A stretch of 64,000 nt of DNA from Gari tellinella (taxonomy: Eukaryota > Mollusca > Bivalvia > Cardiida > Psammobiidae), in contig OV277867.1 of the NCBI GenBank assembly GCA_922989275.2, positions 45,312,070-45,376,069 on the forward strand. The letters are read 5' to 3'. A model generated the notes under the pieces. That model saw only the letters and a program-made list of their open reading frames with translations. It was not told the origin of the DNA and searched no databases. Position 1 is the stretch's first letter, and the number at the start of each line of letters is the position of its first letter. Positions 25,401 to 37,400 of the stretch are shown here, piece by piece. Made by a program: the position numbers and the translations under genes.

Positions 25401-28400
25401 CACTTATGGAGATATAAGAGGAGTGGGCTGATACAGAAGTATGGCAAAGTGGTGGAGAATGATAAGGTTCTCTATGAGAACTTACTGAATGTAAGTATTT
25501 CCTATAGATATATGTAACAGTGAATCCCTCTCTGTTACAACCACTGAAATAGGGTGTAATGGATCCCTCTCTGTTACGATCACTAAAATAGGGTGTAGTT
25601 GATTTCATGAAATACAGGTGACAGTTTAAAGCAAGGTGAATGTAAAACAGAAAGCTCCTAAAGGAGCTTTCTGGTTTACATCCACTTTGCTTTAAGCAGT
25701 CACTTGACTTAAACACCTGCTAAATAACACAATTTGGTGGTTGAAACTTGTAATAGCGAGGTTTTAGTCTACTTTCTGGTTTTGGCCAGTTGTATTCTGT
25801 TCGTAAGTTATTAATCTTAGCCCTTTGTATGTTGTAATCTTTAGCTTACATAATTCTATAATGTGAACTGTTACCATCAGTCTTTTGCTGCCATGTGCTA
25901 TGCATTAACTTTAACATACATGTATTATATTTAAAACTCAAATTTTATTAAAAAGATTTTAATTAATCGATTAAACTTAATAGTAATGATTAGTATGTGT
26001 AATGGTCCTGAATACTGGTGGTTACTTCAGAGATAATTTGAAATCCAATATGACTGCCTTGAAAGCTTAGTTGGACCAATTTTTGTTGAAACATGATTGA
26101 GGTTGTGACCAAACTTCGTTATTTTTGTGGAGACAAAACTAAGAAAGACTGAGAAATGTTTACTTGATGGGTGTTTGTGTTTGCAGTATTCAGACTGGTG
26201 GGCATGCTATGCTCACAAGTATGAGAAGGTGACAGTACAGGTGATGTTTAAGTACAGAAACAAGGAGAAGGTAGCCATCACCCAGCTGCCAGAATGTGTC
26301 GGGGGACCACCCAGGTACCAGTATACACTCTTTAACTCATTTAACCCTAGTCACCCATCTAAGCCTCATTTGCAAACCCTGTACCTGTGAGTACACTTGT
26401 CCTATGCAAATGGTGTAGACCCTGATCAGAGGGCTCCTTAAGGAGCCCTCTGATCAGGGTCTACACTGTTTGTCATTTTGACATTTATTGTAAAAATCTA
26501 CCCTAAAAAGTTAAAAATGGGCTAGACTAAATTGAAAACTAGCAATGTCCATTTGAGGTTTCAGGAACTTCCGAGGAAACTCATTACCAGGGCTCCAGAT
26601 AAAAGGCACTAAACTGAATAAATCCAACATTTTCTCACTCATTTCAGCACCAAATTCATGTCGGGTGTGGTCTGCACTCGACTGCGGTACAAGGGTTCAA
26701 TCGTGAGTTTGATCTCCGTCAGACCAAGTCTTTCTTATGAAACTATAAACCAAAGTCTAAAGTGCTTTACACTGGGCATCCCAAAGAGCGAGAGAACCAT
26801 GTCAATAAAAAGTAGGGCATCAGGTCCGTGTTTCTGTATCCACTCCTCTCTCTTCGGCTTCCAATTAGCCCGTAGCTGACAGAAACGGACATAAACAGAC
26901 AAACAAATCCAATCCTATGGTGTTACTACTCATAACAACTGTCTCAAAGAGACGATTCTAATGAGTAGTGACACCATAGGTTTAATGCAGAAATAAAGAT
27001 TTTAGTTTTTGAAATACTCCCTTTATCTGGAGCTCTGATTGAGTCCTATCGATGAGTAAACTCATCAGTTACAAACAATATACATGCAAAGAGTACATTT
27101 GAGATCAGAGGGCTCCTTATCCTTAGGGTCTACACTGTCAATTTGCAATACATCGTTCTAAACATCCCTAAATAGGCAAAATAGACTCTGCATAATTGGG
27201 TATTGGATTTTTCTATTCTATGTTTCAGAGTTGAATGAGTTAATCTTTCCTCCACAGAAGCAACTTACCAACTCATCCTCATAACTGCCAAAATGGAATA
27301 TTTGTACCCGTTGCAAACAAGTTAAACTTACCTGTATTTCATAGTTAATATTAGGGCTCCAGATAAGGGGAGTATTTCAAAAATTAAAATCTTTATTTCT
27401 GAATGAAATCCAATGGTGTCACTACTCATTAGAATCGTCTCTTTGAGACGATTCTAATGAGTGGTAACACCATAGGATTGGTGCTGAAATGAGTGAGAAA
27501 ACATTGAGTTATTCAGTTTACTCCCTCTTATCTGGAGCCCTGAAATATGGATTTGTAAGACTAAAGATATTGAAATTCAAATCTAGAAACACTTGTCAGT
27601 TTGACATAGGCTAGTAAGAATGATCAAGGTTTAACTGTATATTTCTCTTGTAGTGCCAACATACCTGAAGAAGACAGTCGTCCACAAGGAGGCAGCTTTA
27701 CTTCCCGATTACTACCCCAAAATGCCCCTGCTTCCACTCAGGAACAGGAGATTTCCTCCACCACAACAGACTGTGACTTCCAGGTAACACAACAGGGCTA
27801 ACTATCATACCTAAAAGTTTATTATTTGCTCATAAACAGTAGTGAATTCACCTTTAGATTTTAACTCTATTCTACATAGATAAACATTTTAATGCCCCCA
27901 CACCAGTTAGTCAGGAGCATATTGTTTTTGATCTGTCCATCATCCTTTTGTTTGTTTGTCTGTCTGTCCACAACATTAACCTTGGCCATAACTTTGGGAC
28001 TACATAAGATAGAAACTTTATATTTGGTATGTGTACTAAATCTCAAGAAGCTCTGGAGCTCAATTTAGCTTAAGTCATGTCTGACAAAGGGCAAGATGAT
28101 CTAGAGTAGTGCTGAAACGGTTACCAGAAATTTGTAACCGGTTAATCGTTGCTGTTAACCGGGGTTAACCGGTTATTCGTAACTTTAATATTCCGACTGA
28201 CACATCATTAGTCGGTAAGGGTTGAACGTTGCACGTCTACACGGTAACGTTCAACTGTTTTACCTATAAACAATTACAAATTTGGAGACCGTTTTGCGTG
28301 GGTAAACGATAAAACAATAATAAAGTCTTGGTGCCAAAGAATTGTTTATGAATGTTATACTTTTTTACCATACATTTTCCCATACATGCCGACGTAGGTC

Positions 28401-31400
28401 TTTAATAAATTGCAAAAAGAAAAGAAGATCTATTGATCTTATAAAATGAACTTACATGTATACTGCATGAATCTGTTGATCAATAAATCGTTTAAAAAAG
28501 CGGCTATTCGTTGTCTTCTCTAAATAAGTTGCATTTGTAAAATAACTCCAACACACGGAATAATTATGCGCGACCGAATATGAAGACATTGTATCCCGCA
28601 TTGTGTAATAGATAATTAATTGGTCCCATTCTTGTCTTATTTTAAACCTCGACAAAACAGTCCTACCCACTACTGTATGTAAGAGCATGAGATTCATGCT
28701 CCGATGTCAAGGCCTATCACTAGGGAAATTTTGGCAAACTTACAGTAAAGTGTAGGACTGAAAATATGAGACGATCCGATTGAAGTGTAGATTCAGCTAA
28801 CCGGGTTTTATTTTTTTATCGTTTTTGATTGGGTGGTCTAAAAATATATTTGAAATTGACATGCGGATATTCCTGGAAACCCTGGTTTATGTTTTTTCCC
28901 TACACGAACGTCATATATAGCTACTAGGGTAGAAATCCAAAGCAAACCGAATATTTCGAGGTCATAAGGTTAGTAAGCGTGTCAGGTTCAACTGTCAAAG
29001 TAGCGAAGGAAACAATATTTCGAAGACAAGTTTGTTGTAAATTAAAACTGTTCAGTCGGCATTTATTGTAAAGACATGTGAAATAAGGGTTCTTTAACTC
29101 AACTTAAAATAAAACGACACCATGCAGCGAGTATTCTGTAAAGTATATTGAATTGTGCACATAAAATACTTTGTTTACGGCCTCGTTTTGTGTATTGAGC
29201 TCCGTGTACATGTTTACAAAATTCAGGAAATGCCCTACCCTTATCAATCAACATGCTACTGTATTTTAAAACTTAAATATCATGTATATCTTAGAGTAAA
29301 AGACTTCAAGTGAATGGAAATCATATCGGAAGGCCGCTGTAGCTCCAGACAAATGGGGCTTTATTTTTGTTATACAAAATGGCTTCCGAGTAACCGGTTA
29401 CCGACTTTGTAACCGGTTAATCGGCAGTTCATAACCGTTAACGGTTACCCTAGAAATCGTTTCAGCACTAATCTAGAGGTAGATTAGGGAATTTGAAATT
29501 GGCCATAATTTGGAACCACATGCGATAGAGACTTTATATCTGGCAAATGTACTCGGCTTGAGAATCTTTTGAGCTTGGTACAACATTGTTCATGTCTGAC
29601 AAAGGTCAAGGTCATTTAGAGGTCATGGTCACATCAGGGAGCATAGTGTTTCACAAACACTTCTTGTTATGTATATAATTAATTCTTTCACTGAAGAAAT
29701 TAGTCCTATATTATTATATACAGTAACGAATGTGCAATTTAAAACATTTCCGATATCCTCAGACCTAGTAGAATGATGGTATCTTAAAGCAGGCTGAAAG
29801 TAAACAAGAAATGTATTCTGTTTTTCTTTCAACCTGCTTTAAGTGGTCACCTGTCTTCAAAACTAGAAACAGGCTATGGTGTAATGGGTAAACAATATTT
29901 TTTAATGCACAGCCACAGTTGATATGGTATTGCACTTGTCTGTCCATACTTATGTTCAATTGGGTAAGATTTCGTGTTAAGATCAGTTATTGAGTATGTA
30001 TTGAAGCTAAGCTCACACAACTTCACATGCTTAGGAAACTCAGTGATCACAGCAACTGGCATTTCTTGAATTTGACCTCTGTGACCTAGGTTAACCCATT
30101 TCCCAATAGCCTATTTCTTGGTTTGAAAATAGGTGACCGCATAAAGCAGGATGAAAGTAAAGCAGAATGTGCCTAAGGCACATTCTGCTTTACTTTCAGC
30201 CTGCTTGAAGCTCCCTTCTGCTAGGATACAGAAAATATTTCTTGTGATTCATATTCATGACTGTATAAATTGGAACCATTTTCTTCCATGGAGAAATAAA
30301 TTAAAAGTGTATCATGGGGTAATGGGTTAGGTTTGCATTTAAAGCAGAGAAATTCTATTGGAGCTTTCCACTATGCCATTGTCATGCATTAGGCATTCAC
30401 ATGTCTTTTAATCATTACCCCATAGATACTGTACACATTTTTACACCTTTTATTTATTGATTCACTAAATTAAATAGTTACTTTATACAGTAATGAAATT
30501 GAATATCTGAAGAAATATTTTCTATATCCTTGCAGATGGTAGCTGCCTCATAGAAGCGCCTTTTAGCATATTTGATTTATTCCTCCACTGAAAAAATAAT
30601 TCCAATTTATACAGTCTTGAAAATGAACCTTAAGAAAAAATTCTAAATCCTAGCAGATGATAACTTATAGCAGGTTGAAAGTAAAGCAGAATGTGCCTTA
30701 AGGCACATTCTGCTTTACTTTGAACCTGCATTAAGTGGTCAGCTATCTTCAAAACTAGAAACAGGCTATGGGGTAATGGGTTAATACTGAAACAAGTAAT
30801 GGGGGAATGAGTTAAAAAGTCAGAAGCTCAGTGTATTTTTCATAGTGTGGGGGTTCAATACAAGTTTGACTGTGCATGCTGTGTTTACACTTGTTTGTTT
30901 CATTCCAGATTGGTAATTATGTCCTTGACATGAAGGATCAGAGGAATATGGACAACTTTCCCATATGGAAAATTGAAAGTTCAATCCTGATTAAGAAGTT
31001 TGAGGTTGAGGTGAAGAATGGCAGAATGCTACACAAGCCTGTGAATATTGTAAGTAACATTGGACAGATAACATGGTTAAATGGAAGTAACATTGGACAG
31101 GTAACATGGTTAAATGGAAGTAACATTGGACAGGTAACATGGTTAAATGGAAGTAACATTGGACAGATAACATGGTTAAATGGAAGTAACATTGGACAAG
31201 TAACATGGTTAAATGGAAGTAACATTGGACAGGTAACATGGTTAAATGGAAGTAACATTGGACAGATAACATGGTTAAATGGAAGTAACATTGGACAAGT
31301 AACATGGTTAAATGGAAGTAACATTGGACAGGTAACATAGTAAGTAACATTGTTAAATAGAAGTAACATTGGGCCTAGAATTTATTAACTTGTTGTCCTA

Positions 31401-34400
31401 TCATGATCAAACATTTACAAATGACAGTCAAGTTATGGCCAGGCAGAATTCAGTGTTATTTGTATGTTGTAGTACCGTGGCTATAAGGACATCGGGAAGT
31501 CTTACCTGCCAGTGAAGGTGACAAAGATCAATGACATTCCTGGAGAAGAGTATGTGGAGGTGACGGCAGACAGCAAGCCAAAAATCAGCTTGGACAGTAG
31601 GTCAGTATACTCAACCCTTTACGCCATACATAATCCTTTTAACGCATGTAATTTATTCCTTCCCTGAGGAAAACAGTTCCAATTTATACAGTAATGTTTT
31701 GCACTTTAAATGTTTTCTAAAATCCTAGCTTAAAGCAGGCTGAAAGTAAAGCAGAATGTGCCTTAAGGCACATTCTGCTTTACTTTCAGCCTGCTTTTAG
31801 TGATCACCTATCTTCAAAACTCAGTAATAATTTTAGAAAAAAAAAGAATGGGTCCTTTTGGACCCATAACTTTGAAATCTATGGGTCCCATAGAAAAACT
31901 ATGCGTCCCAAATTTTTTTCACCAACTACAAGCATGTGCACCAACTGCTACACCCGTCTGTTTTTTTTTCTTCATTTAACTTTATTTAACGTTTGACACT
32001 GAAAATGAATCAATGAATATTAAAATCCATAAATGCCATAGTAAGCGTAGTTTGTTCATTTAATTTCATAAAACCTGTATGTTTCTGATCTTTCCAGTTC
32101 AATGTGCACTTAAGTCAATAGCTTTGGTCAACTTGACTTTATTAGGATTCTGTTCTTTGTGATTCTGTCCAAAAACGGTAGCCTGTATGCTTTACATGTG
32201 TAGATCTGCATGTCTAGCAAGAGTGCTGACTGTTGCAAATTACTGTTCTAACAAACTTTCACAAATGAATTTCTTACTTTACTATTATTACGAACACACC
32301 TACAATGTTTTTGTTCTTAAAACAGTGTTGCAGCTATGATGTCCGATTCTCGCATAGATTTCGAAAATCTCGCACAAAATTACTAGTGCAATCTTTCAAG
32401 TCAGCCCTACGCGGTACCCGCCATACGATATTATCGCCAATGACAACTAATGACGACTCTTCTCCCCCGTCGTGATATTCTACGACGTATTAGGTATAGA
32501 AAGTTTAGATACAGATGGTGCGCGAAAATTCGCGCGCACTTATTTGCTACAATAATCAAATACTATGCGTTAAACCTTTCAAACTTTGGGGCGATTCTTG
32601 TCAAGTCCGATACCCGCCATTTTGGACACAAATAGGCTAGGTCTAAAACATTGACCGTACTATCTTGACTAGCCACTATAAAAAAGAGTTCATTATTCGC
32701 GGCGCGGACTTTTTGTATTCGTGTTTTAATTTATTTTGGCCTAATTATCATAATATATTCAGCGTCTTTAGCAACTATGTTCGTCTGCGAAAACAATTTA
32801 GCACCTACGTAGGCATGATACGCCGTTACAAAGTATCTACACATTAAAGTATTAATCGTTCTGTATCTTTCACGCAAGTACGACGATGCGTCCTTGAAGA
32901 CGCACGTCTTTTCAGACTATGCGTCCTCGGCGATTTTTATGTGTATTGTACGCAGGACGCAGACGTAAAATTATCACTGAAAACTAGAAAATTAATAGGC
33001 TGTATGGTAAAGGGTGTGTGTGTAAGAGATTGATGATAAAAAGCTGACTCGAGTGACTAACAGTTTAACTTTGTTGACATATGAAATAACAGTTTTACTG
33101 TCTTTTTCTGCGTATAATGCACACTTTTTGCTTAAAATCCTTCCTCTGGTATATAGGGTTGGGTTATTATACAAGGGTGCAAGCATTTCCCCCTTTCCTT
33201 TCAGCCTAAATGTATGTAAGTTGAACACAGTTTTAACCAAACACATCCAATTTTAAGTGTACGTAGACCTATGTGTTAAGATTGCACAATATGCTGTAGG
33301 GCTTTGATATCTCCTAGAGATGATGATTTGGGCTGTTTATTGGAGATAACACGCTTGTGACAATTGATTGCTAATTAAAATAAGGCTCTGATCTGGGAAT
33401 GCAACAGCAGTAATGTGCCCAATTGTAAGAAGCTTGTTTCGAAGTAGTTCATCAGTACTGTACACAGGACAGTTTTGAATCTAAGTTATAGCTCAATAAG
33501 GCATTTGGAAGAGAGAAAGAAAGAAAATAAATTAGTGGTACATATAATTCATAATTGTTGAGTGCATTGGCCTACTAAAAATAAAAATAGCTCTGGGTCT
33601 ATCATAGAAACAAAGTCTCACTGTATAATCACACGCTAATTTGGTCATATGGCCCATACTGGGCAAAACGAAAATACGACTTCCAGATAATACACAGAAC
33701 AGAGGAGAGCTATGATAAAAACCCATTGCTCCGTCATTTCTGTGTTTATCTACAAGTGTTCTTAAGTCAGGCCCTGGAGCCAGGATTATAATAATTGTGT
33801 TGTATTTGTCTTACAGTACAGAGGAGAGCTATGATAAGAATCCCCTCCTGAGGCATTTTTATGTGTACCTCCAAGTTTTCCTTAGTCAGGCTCTGGAGCC
33901 AGGATTTTTGGATGAAATTCGTAAATCTCAAGGTAATGCCTACTTTAGAAATGCTATTCTTGCAAGACAACAGTAAAACTATGATTAATTGTACAAACAG
34001 CATTGATCCAGATGAGACGTTGAGTGATTGTGTGAGACTCTCACTCTATTTTGTTAGTTCTAGTATTAGAACAGCAGCAAATGACGACTGTTACAGGCAA
34101 TCAGGGTCTGCACTGTTTATCATTTTGCACTCTACTGTTAGAATCGGCCCTAAATATTTAGAAATGAACTGATCAATCTCTTGTTAGAAACTGGAATTGT
34201 TAATAAATTAGGACATTTTTACTATTTTGAGTATTTTTAATAAAAACAGTATTAAAAAAGGTTGCAGCCTAATGAATAAGAAAAGCAAAGCAGTAAGCTT
34301 CTACATTATGAAGCTGGCTATCTTTAGAAAACAGTTTAGTCAAGACTGTATTAAGCAACCATTTGATACAATGCCCTTGAGCAGTCTGTATACAGGTGGG

Positions 34401-37400
34401 TGCTTAATGCAGAATTAAAATAATGCACATTTTTATCTTGCATTTAGCAGTGACCTGTCTGTGATTTCCAGTATGATTCCAAAAAGAAAGGTCACTTAAT
34501 ACGGGGTTGACTGTATGCTTTAAAGAGTGGCAGCATGCTTCTAGTTTGACTGTGCATGTTTGACTGTAATATACCCTATGTTTGTTTGTAGATTCCACAT
34601 ACGTTTTTCATATGGGCGAGATTGACAAAATCATTAGTCAAAAAGCCACCAACATTGAGAGAAAGGTCAGGTGGACCAAAAAGATCAAGGTAGGCATCTT
34701 CAGACTGCTTTAACTCTTTGAACCCTAGTCACGAATATATGCATAATTTGCAGATAATTTGCAATTTGTACCTGTGAGGAATACACTTGTCCCATGCAAA
34801 CAGTGTTGACCCTGATCAGAGGGGATCAGGGTCAACACTGTTTGTCATTTTGACATATATTGTAAAAATCAACCCTTAAAAGTAAAAAATGGACTTGTTT
34901 ATATTGAAAACAGGAATTTTCCATTTCACAGAGCAAAGGGTTAAGCCGCTTTCTGTATTATAAACCAACATCATGAAAACTGATCATGTGGGGAAAGAGT
35001 TGGAGCAGAATGATGATAAAGTAGAATTACCTTAAGGCTTAATCCATTACCTCATAGCCTGTTTGTAGTTTTGAAGATATATGACCATTTAAAGCAGGCT
35101 GAAAGTAAAGCGCATTCTGCTTTACTTTCAACCTGCTTTAAACCATCATCTGCTAGAATGTAGAAAATATTTCTTATGATACAATATCCGTGATTGTAAA
35201 TATTGGATCTATTTTCTTTAGTGAAAGAATAAATGCAAGGCGTTAAAAGGTGTATTTATGGGGGAACGGGTTACGGCTTAATCCGTTACCTCATAGCCTG
35301 TTTGTAGTTTTGAAGATATATGACCACTTAAAGCAGGTTGAAAGTAAAGCAGAATGCGTGTTAAGCTATAATATAGAAAATATTACTTATGATTTTCATT
35401 TGTGATAGTATATATTGGAACTATTTTCTTCAGTAGAGGAAATAATTTAAGGCGTAAAAAGGCATAATTTATTGATGGGGTAATGGATTAAGCACTCATC
35501 TGTCTGAAACAATGATAAGTAATGATGGAAAGGATTGACTCTTTCCCCCATTGTTTGTTTTCAGTAGTGAAAACAAATGGTTGCTTAAAGCAGGCTGAAA
35601 GCAAAGCAAGAGCGTTCTGATTTACTTTCAGCCTGATCAAACATTCATCTGTTACTTAGGATATAGGAACTATTTCTTATGGTGCATGTTCATGCCTAAA
35701 GTGGAACTATTTTCTTGAATGGACAAATAAATTAAAGGCACATCTTTTTGGTAATGGTTGCATACTGTTATAAGCCAATTGTAATGTGTGAAAGACTGTA
35801 AATTTTAGCCATATATGCATATAAAATCTATGTTAAGGTAATTTTGTATTAAACAGCTGAAATTGGAGTAACTAAATTCAGGTCAGTAATAATGTAGAAT
35901 GCTCCGACAGGAATTTTCATGTACAGCGCTCCCTCTCTACAACGACACCCAATGGGAGACAAAGATTGTGTGTGCTGTTCGGAGGGAGTCGTTATAGAGA
36001 GGGAAATTTGCTTACATTGCAAACAGCTTGAATCTAGATCAGACGCCGCGTAACGCGGCGTCTTATCTGGATTCAAGCTGTTTGTCATTTTCTGTAAAAA
36101 TGTCGAATATGTAACTTTGAGAAAAACAGCAGACGACAGTTTTAAGCAGACAATATTGCAGAAGTGAAAGTATTAGACATATATAATTGTCTTGTTTTGG
36201 GGACAGCGACAAGAGTCGTTGTAAAGAGGGAGTCGTTGTAAGGAGGGCCGTTGTGGAGAGGGAACGCTGTATTAGATTTATACTACATTGAGAATCAACC
36301 TGTAATTGAATACTACCTTTGGGTCCTTTGTTGAAACATGCATTTACTACTTCTTAATTACATTGTATTGTGACTTGGTATGCATTAAGGGTGCAAGTTT
36401 GTAAAGTAATTACCCAAAATTCTTCAAACTTTACATGGAGATAGTAAAATTAGTTTCTATGACAAAAATGCACCTGTATAGTGTTCTATTCGAACAGTGT
36501 AGACCTAGAGCAGCTTTGATCAGAGTCAGCATTGTTTGCCAGATTTTGCAAGATATTGTAAATTGTACATAGTAAACAAACATCCCTAAATAGGCAAAAA
36601 TTGACTTTTTTTAATTGGAAATTAGAATTGTCAATTTAAAGATGAAGGGGTGAATGGACTGACTGAAAAAGAATAAAATCTAGATGACCTTTATGCTTTG
36701 TATTATACAGAATGCCCTACATCAGTGCCCTTACCTGAGAGAAGTAAATAAACCAGATGAGAAGAAACTGTGCGAGGTAAGAGGTTATTCCCTGTGACTG
36801 GATGTAAATTTACTTATTAAGTCAGATTATGTGTCTGGGTAATACAGTAAAACCTCTTTATTATGACTGCTAAATGTTTTTAGTTTATGGTATTAAATGT
36901 ATGTGACAGCTTAAAGCGAAATGGATGTAGAGCCGAAAGCTTTATGTACACCTGCCTTTAACATGTCAAAGTGACCTCATTTAGTGGTCGTTACTGTACT
37001 TAATTTTAAATCGCATTATAACAGTAGTCTTCAAGACATGGGTTAAGTTGCTTCATGTCTAAAATCTAAGACTACTGTAATGTGATTCAAAATATAAGTG
37101 TTGCCCAGGGACATCTATTCTGACTTATGGTAGTGCTTGCTATGAAGGAATGTGTAAGATGCCCCATGTCTTGATCTAAGCCACTGTAAGACTACTTGGG
37201 CAACACTTGTATTTTGAATCCCTCTACACAAACACAATGCAATAAAATGTAGAAAATGACAGATTAGTTCAGGGTGAGCTTTTGCAGAACAGAACAGAAC
37301 AAAACTTTATTTCATCTCAGGCATGGTTACATGCAGCATGAGGTAAAGCATATAAACAAGATGAATATAAACAATGGTACCTAGCATGGCTTATTCAGAG

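Noticed and set aside
25303..25716. Minus-strand frame of 137 codons
   Set aside because: Antisense to exon 10 and to a MITE hairpin; composition is not protein-like.
28452..28697. Remnant of a hAT transposase or BED finger inside the hAT-like element
   Set aside because: The minus-strand frame of about 80 codons lacks the cysteine/histidine pattern and any hAT dimerisation motif that I could recognise.
30938..31369. Long open frames on the minus strand over the 33-bp repeat
   Set aside because: They are antisense readings of a tandem repeat whose unit is divisible by three; the plus strand carries exon 13 with good splice sites.
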